From positions 1 through 13,861 of the forward strand of contig JASJBO010000146.1 of NCBI GenBank assembly GCA_030066475.1: a stretch of DNA of 13,861 nucleotides, given 5' to 3'. The DNA comes from Myxococcota bacterium. GTDB lineage: Bacteria > Myxococcota_A > UBA9160 > PR03. Positions 1-6,579 of this stretch are shown here, piece after piece (the stretch's first letter is position 1; the number at the start of each line of letters is the position of its first letter). The position numbers and the translations under genes were made by a program. The notes under the pieces were generated by a model. It had not been told where the DNA came from and ran no database searches. It saw only the letters and a list, made by a program, of their open reading frames with translations.

Positions 1-1119
1 GGCGCCGACGTCATCAAGGTCGAAGTGCCCTGGGGCGAGATCTATCGCCACAGCCTGCCGCGGTTCGCCGGCTACGACAGCGACTTCGGCGGCGCGCCGC
101 ACTTCCACATGGACAACCGCGGCAAGCAGTCGCTCGCCCTCGACCTGGCGTTGCCGCAGGCCGTCGAAGCGCTGGCGAAGGTCCTCGACGGCGCGGACGT
201 CGTGCTCACGAACATGCTCCCCGAGCGCCAGGCGAAGTACGGGATCGATCCCGAGACGCTGCTCGAGAAGCACCCGCACCTGATCGTCGCGCGCCTGTCG
301 GGCTACGGCCCGGAGGGCGAGGAGGCGAACGCGCCGGCCTTCGACTACTCGAGCTACTGGGCGCGCACGGGGCTGATGGATCAGCTGCACGAGCCCGATG
401 CACCGCCGGCCTTCCAGCGGCCGGGCATGGGCGACCACTCCGCGAGCCTCTCGCTGGCGGTCGGCATCCTCGCCGCCCTGCGCACCCGCGAACGCGACGG
501 CAAGGGCCAGGTGATCGACGTGAATCTCCAGCACATCGGGTTCTACATCGAGGGCAACGACGCCGCGGTGACCCTGGTGACCGGCGAATCGCCGCCGCGA
601 CACGATCGGCGCGAGGCCCGCAACCCGCTCTGGAACCACTACCGGTGCGGCGATGGACGCTGGCTCTTCCTGGTGATGATCGAGTCCGACCGCTACTGGA
701 CCACGTTCAGCGAAGCGCTCGGCGTGCCCGAGCTGGCGGAAGACGAGCGCTTCGCGGGCGCCGTGGCCCGCTTCCACAACTCGAAGGCGCTGATCCAGCG
801 CCTCGACGAGGTGTTCGCGACCAGGAGCCTCGACGAGTGGACCGAGGCGCTGAGCGGGCGCCGCCTGATCTGGGCGCCGGTCCGCACCGTCGCCGAGGCG
901 GTGGCCGATCCGCAGGCCGCGGCGAACGGCAGCTTCCCGACCGTCGCGCATCCGGAGTGGGGCGAGTTCCGCACCGTCGCGCCCCCGCTGCGCATGAGCG
1001 GCCACGACATGCCGGGAACCGCGCCCGCCCCGGCGCTCGGCGCCGACACGCTCGCGGTCCTCACCGAAGCCGGGGTGGACGACGAGACGATCGCGTTGAT
1101 CCTGGCCGCGGCGGGCTGA
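1..1119 (+). CDS. CaiB/BaiF family (class III) CoA-transferase, 5' end missing
   Basis: The frame is open from the first base (GADVIKVE..., a segment that normally lies about 40 residues into class III CoA-transferases), so the true start is outside the window and 372 residues remain. Seen: the N-terminal nucleotide-fold hallmark GADVIKVE, DNRGKQSLALDL, the stretch ADVVLTNMLPER (usual form ADVlieNfrPG), and the central RPGMGDHSASLSLAVGILAAL-type segment. Asp145 of this fragment (bases 433-435) aligns with the Asp that carries the acyl group in formyl-CoA transferase. Family members move CoA between carboxylic acids in the cytoplasm; the substrate cannot be told from sequence (carnitine, oxalate, bile acid or 2-methylacyl-type are all possible, and racemases share the fold). 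The gene ends in TGA, and 90 bp separate it from the SurE-like gene, which has its own ribosome site. Family call firm, substrate unknown. Confidence 0.93.
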   Translation, partial: GADVIKVEVPWGEIYRHSLPRFAGYDSDFGGAPHFHMDNRGKQSLALDLALPQAVEALAKVLDGADVVLTNMLPERQAKYGIDPETLLEKHPHLIVARLSGYGPEGEEANAPAFDYSSYWARTGLMDQLHEPDAPPAFQRPGMGDHSASLSLAVGILAALRTRERDGKGQVIDVNLQHIGFYIEGNDAAVTLVTGESPPRHDRREARNPLWNHYRCGDGRWLFLVMIESDRYWTTFSEALGVPELAEDERFAGAVARFHNSKALIQRLDEVFATRSLDEWTEALSGRRLIWAPVRTVAEAVADPQAAANGSFPTVAHPEWGEFRTVAPPLRMSGHDMPGTAPAPALGADTLAVLTEAGVDDETIALILAAAG

Positions 1120-1140
1120 TCCGGGCGGTCTCGATTCGGG

Positions 1141-1169
1141 TTGGAAACACGCGGGTGTCGTGGGAGAAT
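1141..1169 (+). promoter_or_regulatory. Candidate sigma-70 promoter for the surE-like gene
   Basis: TTGGAA (1141-1146) and GAGAAT (1164-1169) are separated by 17 bp and lie 40 bp before the start codon of the SurE-like gene. Each hexamer matches the consensus at four of six positions, in a short gap between two genes. This is a weak pattern match that would be expected occasionally by chance. Confidence 0.3.
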
Positions 1170-1209
1170 CGTCGGTGCGCGGCAGCGCTTCCACGAGGAG
1201 GACCCCACG

Positions 1210-2124
1210 ATGAAGCGACTTCTGGTGACGGCGATCTCGGTTGTGTGGCTCGGGACGATTCCGGGCGCGGCGGCCGCTCTCGACATCCTGATGACCAACG
1301 ACGACGGCTTCCAGGCCGTCGGCATCCAGACCCTGGCGGCGGCGCTGCGCGGCGCGGGCCACGACGTGACGGTGGTGGCGCCGTTCGGCGAGCGCAGCGG
1401 GAGCAGCGCCAAGATCGACCTGACGCCGGTCAACGTGGTGCAGGTCGGGGCACAGGACTATGCGCTGATCGCCCTCGACGAGGAGGTGGGAACCGGGGAC
1501 CGGGTTCCCATTCCGGCCACGCCCGCCAGCTGTGTGATCTTCGGCCTGACCGTGACCCTCGGCGGCGAGGCGCCCGACCTCGTCGTCTCCGGAACCAACG
1601 TGGGCGCCAACGTCGGTACGGCGACGTCGTTCTCCGGAACCGTCGGCGGCGTCACGGCGGCCCTCGCAGCAGACGTCCCGTCCATCGCCTTCAGCAGCGA
1701 CCCGCCCGACGTCCCGGAGACCGACCCGGCGTTCGTCGAGCACTACGAGAACGTGGCGGCGTTCGCGGTGAAGCTGATCGCCCGGCTCGAGATCAAGCCC
1801 GGCGCGCTCAAGAAGGAGTCCGGCCTGCTGCCCGACGGCCTCGGCCTCAACGTCAACTACCCGACCCTGGCGCCCGAGGACGTGGAGGGCGTGAAGCTGA
1901 CCGTGCAGGGCCAGGCCTCCTCGGCGTCGCTCGAGTACGTCGAGATCGAGCCCGGGATCTACATCCCCGCGCCCGGACCCGGCAGCGGGGACGAGGAGGA
2001 CGTGAAGGACTCGGACACCGAGGCCCTCGCGGACGGCTACATCACCGTGACGCCGATCACCAACGACCGCACGGCGGGCAACTCGCGCTTCCGCCTGAAG
2101 TCGCTGATCAAGAAGCTCCACTGA
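1210..2124 (+). CDS. SurE-like 5'/3'-nucleotidase (survival protein E family), exported
   Basis: The 304-residue product carries the SurE signature. The metal-binding NDDG is at residues 30-33 (Asp31, Asp32), followed by GFQAVGIQTLAAALR and the loop GERSGSSAK, whose Ser63 aligns with the usual metal/phosphate-site Ser. Next comes VVSGTNVGANVGTATSFSGTV, with Asn130 as the fourth ligand. Canonical SurE is a cytoplasmic metal-dependent phosphatase of about 250 residues acting on nucleoside monophosphates. This copy begins with a signal peptide (MKRLLVTAISVVWLGTIPGA, probable cut after Ala23), so it should act in the periplasm. A poorly conserved, acidic insertion (GPGSGDEEDVKDSDTEALAD) precedes the C-terminal strand ITVTPITNDRTAG, where family members have DxxAv..GyvSvTPL. 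Start chosen at ATG 1210 because GAGGAGGA (1195-1202) lies just upstream and it gives the signal peptide; an upstream TTG at 1141 would destroy it. Confidence 0.9.
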   Translation: MKRLLVTAISVVWLGTIPGAAAALDILMTNDDGFQAVGIQTLAAALRGAGHDVTVVAPFGERSGSSAKIDLTPVNVVQVGAQDYALIALDEEVGTGDRVPIPATPASCVIFGLTVTLGGEAPDLVVSGTNVGANVGTATSFSGTVGGVTAALAADVPSIAFSSDPPDVPETDPAFVEHYENVAAFAVKLIARLEIKPGALKKESGLLPDGLGLNVNYPTLAPEDVEGVKLTVQGQASSASLEYVEIEPGIYIPAPGPGSGDEEDVKDSDTEALADGYITVTPITNDRTAGNSRFRLKSLIKKLH

Positions 2125-2360
2125 TCCGCAGCGCGGCTGGGTTGGCGGTGCAGCGAGCGCGAGGTCGAGGTCCGCCAGCATGGGCGGGGGATCCGCAACG
2201 TCGTTCAGGCGCTCGACCTGCGCGCGCTTCTCGACGACACCGCGGCGGATCGCGTCGAGCAGGGTCTCGGGAGCCGTGCGCAGGCCCGTGGCCCGCCGCG
2301 AACGCCGTTCACGGCGATCCGGCCGTGCTCCAAGGGTCTCGGAAGCCGGAGGCCCTCCCG
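2125..2360. other. Gap between surE-like and lipoprotein genes; possible antisense gene relic
   Basis: This stretch holds no intact gene I can support. On the minus strand, two adjoining frames keep the strong G/C third-position bias of real genes: from about 2331 down to 2284 (reading LEHGRIAVNGVRGGP) and then from about 2280 down to 2135 (reading RTAPETLLDAIRRGVVEKRA, then a further acidic/leucine-rich segment). No start codon or matching stop bounds them, which would fit the frameshifted remains of a gene. It may equally be non-coding DNA with a biased composition. The ribosome site for the downstream gene sits at 2348-2352. Confidence 0.2.
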
Positions 2361-2882
2361 ATGGGTGATCGTTCGACCAGGTCCCGCCCTGCGACTCGTG
2401 CGAGCTCGGCAATGGCAGTCGTCCTCGCCTTCACGCTCTCGTGCAGCTCTCCCCCGCGGCCCGCCGAGTACACGCTCGGGAGTCGCCTCGAGCGCGTGAC
2501 GCTCGCGGACCAGTTCGATCAGGAGTGGACGCTCGACGCGGGCGTGGAGGTCGTGTTGTTCGCGCGCGACATGGCGGGTGGGGGCCTCATCAAGGAGGTG
2601 CTCGCCGAGCACCCGGAAGCGCTGGCGGCGAACCGCGGGGTCTACGTCGCGGACATCAGCGGCATGCCGGGCCTGATCGCCCGAATGAGCGCGATCCCGA
2701 AGATGCGCGAGCGGCCCTATCCGACCCTGCTCGATCGCGACGGCACGGCCACGCGCGCGTTCCCGGCGAAGGACGGGCAGGCGACGATCCTGCGGCTCTC
2801 GGCCCTCGTGGTGTCGGAGGTCCGGTTCGTCGACTCGACCGAGGACCTGCGCGCGGCGCTGGGCCTCGCAGGCGGCAGCTAG
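2361..2882 (+). CDS. Putative lipoprotein with thioredoxin/peroxiredoxin-like fold
   Basis: 173 residues. A basic N-region (MGDRSTRSRPATR) is followed by a hydrophobic stretch and FTLSC at Cys28, a weak lipobox, so membrane anchoring is likely but not certain. After it come VTLADQFDQEWTLDAGVEVVLFARD (like the N-terminus of AhpC/redoxin domains), an alpha segment, YVADISGMP, and RERPYPTLLDRDGTATRAFP, where Pro121 could be the cis-proline before a strand. There is no CXXC and no Cys after residue 28, so a thiol redox role looks excluded; the fold assignment is inferred from pattern only. Start ATG 2361 has GGAGG at 2348-2352, 8 bp upstream; ATG 2412 is an alternative. The stop codon TAG lies inside the left terminal repeat of the fold-back element. 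The frame is open far upstream, but that part overlaps other genes and is not coding. Confidence 0.75.
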   Translation: MGDRSTRSRPATRASSAMAVVLAFTLSCSSPPRPAEYTLGSRLERVTLADQFDQEWTLDAGVEVVLFARDMAGGGLIKEVLAEHPEALAANRGVYVADISGMPGLIARMSAIPKMRERPYPTLLDRDGTATRAFPAKDGQATILRLSALVVSEVRFVDSTEDLRAALGLAGGS

Positions 2883-3044
2883 CAGCCCGTTGAAGAACCC
2901 TCCCGTCGCCTGGCACGCGCCTTCGGCCCGAGCTCTGCGTTGCGAAACCTCGCCGTAGCTACGGCTATGGCTGCGTTTTCGCGCCTTGATCTCGGGCCGA
3001 ATTCGCGCGCCAGGCTCGGTCCGGGTTCTTCAACGGGCTGCTAG
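2879..3044. repeat. 166-bp fold-back element (MITE-like) with 22-bp terminal inverted repeats
   Basis: The left end (2879-2900, CTAGCAGCCCGTTG...AACCC) and right end (3023-3044) are exact inverted copies over 22 bp. The symmetry continues inward: CCTGGC.CGCG..TTCGGCCCGAG on the left (about 2909-2932) faces its near-complement (about 2992-3016). The centre holds the perfect 14-bp palindrome GCCGTAGCTACGGC (2952-2965). The whole element could therefore fold into one long imperfect hairpin. It has no coding frame. Size, TIRs and lack of coding resemble a non-autonomous MITE, possibly moved by a transposase elsewhere in the genome. CTAG at both ends could be part of the repeat or a palindromic target duplication. 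It sits between two same-strand genes and may also act as a transcription barrier. No T-run follows it. Confidence 0.85.
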
Positions 3045-3190
3045 CGGGACACCGCGCTCCCTGCCCCGGGCCGGTCGCCGGAGATGGGCTCGTCGGCGCG
3101 GGAGATCCGGCCGTCCACGCCATGCGGAGGGGGGGAGGGCTGCTCGGGCCGCCCTCCTCGATTCCCCAGGCCCGTGCGGGCGGCTCGGTT

Positions 3191-3847
3191 ATGCTCCGCG
3201 CGATGAAGTGGACGCTGCTCGTGATCGGACTGCTCGTGCTGTGGGGCACCTGGCGCTTCGCGCTCGGCTACCCGCGGCCCGCGCGGCGCTACCGCCAGCT
3301 CGCGCCCCGCGAGGCGGCGCTGGTCGCGGCTGCCGCCGACGCGGTGTTTCCGCCCGGGGGTGCCATCGAGCCTTCCGCGAGCGAGGCCGGCGTCGAGGGC
3401 TATGTCGACGCCTATCTCGACGCGTTGCCGGGCCGCAACCGGATCCTGATCCGGCTGCTGTTCGTGCTGTTCGAGCACGCCACCCTGTTGTTCCCGGCGC
3501 CGGGCTGGGCCGGCTGGCGCCGCTTCAGCGCACTCGACGCCGAGCAGCGGGCCGCGCTCCTCGAGTCGTGGGGTCGCAGCCGCCTGCGCCTGCGCCGGAT
3601 CGCGTTCGCGAGCCTGCGCACGATCCTCACGATGGGCTACCTGGGCTCACCGGCGGTGCTGCGCGCGATGGGGCTCGCGCCGCTCGAGTTCGAGTCGCCC
3701 GTGGTCGACGCCGACCTGCTGTACCCGCGCATCGGCGAGCCGCGCGACAGCATCCGCTTCGCGCCCGAGGACCGGCGGGCCGGTCCGTCGGAGCCGCTCG
3801 ACCCGCACGGCCCGCTCCACCCCGACTACGCCGGAGAGGCCCCGTGA
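3191..3847 (+). CDS. Membrane-anchored gluconate 2-dehydrogenase subunit 3-like protein
   Basis: 218 residues. One N-terminal membrane helix (MKWTLLVIGLLVLWGTWRFALG) is followed by LAPREAALVAAAADAVFPPGG and EAGVEGYVDAYLDALPGRNR. This is the pattern of the small-subunit family found beside GMC dehydrogenases (gluconate 2-dehydrogenase subunit 3-like, 'LT..E...L.ala..ifP'). A second hydrophobic stretch lies at residues 86-103 (LIRLLFVLFEHATLLFPAPG), and the end is Pro/Asp-rich. Its stop overlaps the GMC gene start (GTGA, 3844-3847), so the two are translationally coupled and the product probably anchors or matures the flavoprotein. Small subunits of this group usually carry a Tat signal; here the N-terminus has none. 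Start ATG 3191 or ATG 3203; neither has a good ribosome site. Upstream, 3045-3190 holds only a short GC hairpin (GGAGGGC/GCCCTCC, 3134-3157). Confidence 0.75.
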   Translation: MLRAMKWTLLVIGLLVLWGTWRFALGYPRPARRYRQLAPREAALVAAAADAVFPPGGAIEPSASEAGVEGYVDAYLDALPGRNRILIRLLFVLFEHATLLFPAPGWAGWRRFSALDAEQRAALLESWGRSRLRLRRIAFASLRTILTMGYLGSPAVLRAMGLAPLEFESPVVDADLLYPRIGEPRDSIRFAPEDRRAGPSEPLDPHGPLHPDYAGEAP

Positions 3848-5385
3848 CCGATCCGCGCGAGTGGCCCGGGCAGATCGGCGTCCTGGCGGACTACCGGGGC
3901 GACTTCACCGACGAGGCCGACGCGGTCGTGATCGGCTCGGGTCCGTGCGGGGCGGTGGCCGCCTACGAGCTGGCCGCCGCCGGCAAGCGGGTGGTGCTGC
4001 TCGAGGAGGGGCCCCCCTTCACCCCGGCGGACTTCGAGCTGGACGGCTCGCTGTCGATGGCCCGCACCATGCGCGAGGGTGGCCTGCGCTTCACGCGGGG
4101 CTACGTGATGCCCACCATGCAGGCGGTCGCGCTCGGCGGCGGCTCGCTCGTGAACTCGGCGATGTGCAACCGGACGCCCGAGTTCCGCTTCGACGAGTGG
4201 GCGTCCGAGAGTGACCTGGAGCGGACCAACCGCGCCGACCTCGACCCGCACTACGAGGCCGTGGAGTCGTTCCTGCACATCGCGCCGACGCCCGACAGCG
4301 TGCAGGGCCCGCGCAACCTGCTGTTCCGCGACGGCTGCAAGGCGCTCGGCTACTCGGCCGAGCCGTGCCCGCGCAACGCGGTGGGCTGCCGCGGGAGCGG
4401 CGAGTGCTTCACGGGATGTCGCGCCCGCGCCAAGCAGTCGGTGGACCTGAACTACGTGCCGGCGGCGCTTCGGCTGGGCGCGCGGGTGCTGACCTCGGTG
4501 CGCGTCGAGCAGATCCACAGCGAGGGACGGCGCGTGACCGCCGTCTCCGGCCGGGTCGTGGCGCCTTTCGGTGGCCCGCCCGGGGCGAGCTTCCGCGTGA
4601 ACACCCGCTCCGTGGTGCTGGCGGCCGGCGTGCTCGCCAGCCCGATCCTGCTCCAGCGCAGCGGCAACCTGGCGAACTCGTCCGGACGGGTCGGCCAGCA
4701 CCTGCAGTTCCACCCCGGAGTCTCGGTGCTCGGGGTGTTCCCCGACCCGGTGGATCCCGTGTTCGGTGCCACGCAGGGCTACCAGTCGCTGCACTTCCTG
4801 CGCGAGCGCTTCAAGCTCGAGACGCTGTGGGCGCCGCCCGGCGTGCTGGCGGTGCGCATGCCGGGCTTCGGCCACCAGCTGAAGCAGCAGCTGCTCGACA
4901 TGCGCCACGCCAGCGTGTTCGACGCGATCGCGAGCTGCCACCGCTCGCAGGGGCGGGTGCGCGAGCGCGGACGCAGCCTCGAGCCCGACCTGCGCTGGCA
5001 GTTCCATCGCGAGGACGCGAAGATCCTCGCCCGCGCGGTCTGGACCCTGGCCGAGGTCTTCTTCGCTGCCGGCGCGGTCAAGATCCTGCCGGGGATCCAC
5101 GGCATCCCCGACGAGCTGCACTCGCTCGAGGAGGCCGAGGTGCTGCGCCGCGATCCGCCCGGCCCGGGCCGCATGGTGGTCGCCTCGACCCACGTGTTCG
5201 GCACGCTGCGCATGTCGGGTGATCCCGCGCGCGGCGTGGTGGACGAGACCGGCCGCGCCCACGACCTCGACAACCTGTACGTCACCGACACCAGCGTGTT
5301 CCCGCTCTCACCCGCGGTGAACCCGATGCTGACCGGGATGGCGCTGGCCCGGCGTTCGGCGCAGCACCTGGTGGCGGCGCTGTGA
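3844..5385 (+). CDS. GMC-family FAD oxidoreductase, long-chain-alcohol oxidase-like
   Basis: 513 residues. The FAD-binding fold lies at 24-60 (ADAVVIGSGPCGAVAAYELA, GxGxxG at Gly31-Gly36, then VVLLEEG). GGGSLVNSAMCNR (98-110) is the flavin-embracing loop, and VVLAAGVLASPILLQRSGN (257-275) is the second GMC signature. The C-terminal catalytic part has HVFGTLRMSGD (450-460) and NLYVTDTSVFPLSPAVNPML (477-496). A Cys cluster Cys175-x6-Cys182-x5-Cys188-x3-Cys192 (CPRNAVGCRGSGECFTGC) matches that of long-chain/fatty-alcohol oxidases and suggests a metal or disulphide site. Reaction inferred: oxidation of an alcohol to aldehyde with FAD; the electron acceptor is unknown. The GTG start overlaps the upstream stop by 4 bp, and its stop overlaps the next GTG in the same way, so three genes form one operon. 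No signal peptide is present, so a cytoplasmic location on its membrane-anchored partner is likely. Confidence 0.9.
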   Translation: MTDPREWPGQIGVLADYRGDFTDEADAVVIGSGPCGAVAAYELAAAGKRVVLLEEGPPFTPADFELDGSLSMARTMREGGLRFTRGYVMPTMQAVALGGGSLVNSAMCNRTPEFRFDEWASESDLERTNRADLDPHYEAVESFLHIAPTPDSVQGPRNLLFRDGCKALGYSAEPCPRNAVGCRGSGECFTGCRARAKQSVDLNYVPAALRLGARVLTSVRVEQIHSEGRRVTAVSGRVVAPFGGPPGASFRVNTRSVVLAAGVLASPILLQRSGNLANSSGRVGQHLQFHPGVSVLGVFPDPVDPVFGATQGYQSLHFLRERFKLETLWAPPGVLAVRMPGFGHQLKQQLLDMRHASVFDAIASCHRSQGRVRERGRSLEPDLRWQFHREDAKILARAVWTLAEVFFAAGAVKILPGIHGIPDELHSLEEAEVLRRDPPGPGRMVVASTHVFGTLRMSGDPARGVVDETGRAHDLDNLYVTDTSVFPLSPAVNPMLTGMALARRSAQHLVAAL

Positions 5386-5891
5386 GCAAGGCCTCGGCGC
5401 CGGTCTCGCGCTTCGCCTGGCGCAGCGCTCCGCCCGGGCGGCTGATGGGCCGTGGGCACGGCGCGGGCGACCTGCTCGAGGCGCACGAATGGCGCGTGCT
5501 CGAGGAGCGCCCCGGCTGTCTCCGTCTCGACGTGCACCTGCCCGACCGCCTGCGCAACCCGCGCGGTCAGCTCTTCGGCGGCTTCGCGCCCACCTACGTC
5601 GACCTCGTCGCCATCCATACGCTGCGCGCCGGCGAGCCGCGCGACGGGCGGCGCGGCTGGCTGGCGACGGTCAACATGCGCATCGACTACCTGGAGCCGA
5701 TCGAAGGCCCCCGCTTCGTGATCGAGAGCGAGCTCCAGTTCCGCCGCGGGCGCAACGCCTGGGTGCAGACCCGCTTCGTCGACGTCGAGGGGCAGCCGCT
5801 GCTCTCGGCGCTCACCGTGCTGCGCGACAGCGGGATCCCGCTGCCCGAGGACGGCTCCAGCCCTTCACCCGATCCGACGTCCGACCGATAG
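5382..5891 (+). CDS. Hot-dog fold thioesterase (PaaI/4HBT-like)
   Basis: 169 residues, with the hot-dog helix motif RNPRGQLFGGFAPTYVDLVA (58-77), where Asp74 takes the position of the usual catalytic Asp/Glu. TVNMRIDYLEPIEG (97-109) is the typical following strand ('t.dl.i.ylrPa..G'), then VIESELQFRRGRNAWVQTRFVDVEG. The family hydrolyses acyl-CoA thioesters in the cytoplasm. The usual HGG is FGG here, so the active site is slightly altered. The GTG start overlaps the GMC stop (GTGA), giving close coupling to alcohol oxidation. A plausible but unproven joint role is clean-up or handling of the acyl-CoA made from the oxidised alcohol. The N-terminal 20 residues and the Ser/Pro-rich C-terminal tail are not part of the fold. 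Confidence 0.87.
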   Translation: MSKASAPVSRFAWRSAPPGRLMGRGHGAGDLLEAHEWRVLEERPGCLRLDVHLPDRLRNPRGQLFGGFAPTYVDLVAIHTLRAGEPRDGRRGWLATVNMRIDYLEPIEGPRFVIESELQFRRGRNAWVQTRFVDVEGQPLLSALTVLRDSGIPLPEDGSSPSPDPTSDR

Positions 5892-5927
5892 ATGTGTGGG
5901 CCCGTCGGCCCACCGCGAGGGGACGTC

Positions 5928-6266
5928 ATGCATCGAGGGACACTTGCCGCCCGCCTGCTGGCCAGTTGCGCACTGGTGATCCTGGTCGCCACCGCCGGCC
6001 CCGTGCAGGCCGCCAAGCCGCACCGCGGAGAGTGCCGCAAGCTCACCCGGCAGATCACCCACTTCGAAGGCGTCGTGGAGATGGCGCAGGAGCGCGACAA
6101 CGAGCTCTGGGAGCTCGCGACGCTCAAGCACATCAATCGCCTCGCCTACCGCAGGGCGAAGCTGTGCCCCGAGTTCCGCGGCCCGAGCCCGCGCGAGCAG
6201 ATGGCCAAGCTGCTGAAGACGGCCGGCAAGCTGGCGATCCAGTACTTCACGTTCGGGGCGTTCTAG
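5928..6266 (+). CDS. Small secreted protein of unknown function
   Basis: 112 residues. The signal peptide (MHRGTLAARLLASCALVILV..., probable cut at VQA-AK near residue 29) is clear. The mature part is about 83 residues, charged and predicted helical (ECRKLTRQITHFEGVVEMAQ, then ...NELWELATLKHINRLAYRRA), with just two Cys (36 and 80) that could form a disulphide joining two helices. LLASC at 11-14 looks like a lipobox, but a long hydrophobic run follows the Cys, so type I cleavage is more likely. ATG 5928 is preceded by GAGGGGA (5917-5923); an in-frame ATG at 5892 would add residues before the signal peptide. It follows the thioesterase by 36 bp and may be the last gene of that operon. I do not recognise the family. 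Confidence 0.75.
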   Translation: MHRGTLAARLLASCALVILVATAGPVQAAKPHRGECRKLTRQITHFEGVVEMAQERDNELWELATLKHINRLAYRRAKLCPEFRGPSPREQMAKLLKTAGKLAIQYFTFGAF

Positions 6267-6274
6267 GCCGTATC

Positions 6275-6452
6275 GACTTCGCTCGCCTGCGGCTCGCTGC
6301 GCGCTTCGGCTTCGCCTCCGCTTGCGGCGTCCTTATGGACTTCGCTCGCCTGCGGCTCGCTGCGCGCTTCGGCTTCGCCTTCGCTTGCGGCGTTCTTATG
6401 GACTTCGCTCGCCTGCGGCTCGCTGCGCGCTTCGGCTTCGCCTCCGCTTGCG
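6275..6452. repeat. Tandem 63-bp direct repeat, about 2.8 copies
   Basis: Copies begin at 6275, 6338 and 6401 with GACTTCGCTCGCCTGCGGCT. The period is exactly 63 bp, and the first two units differ at two positions; the third stops at about 6452. The unit contains no stop codon in several frames, so both strands read as in-frame 21-residue repeats (DFARLRLAARFGF... on plus; ARSEPQASEVHKDAAS... on minus). No start, ribosome site or domain supports a gene, so it is treated as non-coding repeat DNA. The rest of the gap before the GST gene (6453-6567) shows no feature except a weak TACACT (6550-6555) that might be a -10 box. A related single copy in inverse orientation occurs at 9494-9534. Confidence 0.9.
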
Positions 6453-6579
6453 CGGGCGACCTTGTTCGCTCCGGTCCCAAGTGGGCAGGCCGGCGGGGCG
6501 GTCTCGGGATCGGGGCTTCTGCGAGCCGGCGGAGCGAGGTGGGGGTGGATACACTGCGGGCACACTTCGGAGGACCCCC

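Noticed and set aside
645..2360. Upstream extension of the lipoprotein frame
   Set aside because: It overlaps the CoA-transferase and SurE genes and reads as Arg-rich nonsense; only the part from 2361 has a signal peptide and ribosome site.
2879..3044. Considered as an ordinary rho-independent terminator
   Set aside because: It is far too long (166 bp), with exact 22-bp ends and no T-run; a mobile-element relic explains it better, though it may still affect transcription.
3826..5262. Long open frame on the minus strand opposite the GMC gene
   Set aside because: Shadow frame produced by the strong G/C codon bias; composition is Ala/Arg/His-rich with no domain, while the plus strand has clear FAD motifs.
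6104..6119. GAGCTC-tgg-GAGCTC inverted repeat
   Set aside because: Lies inside the small secreted protein's coding sequence and encodes ELWEL; probably chance.
6275..6452. Repeat array considered as CRISPR
   Set aside because: Units are contiguous without unique spacers and are 63 bp long; no cas genes are present.
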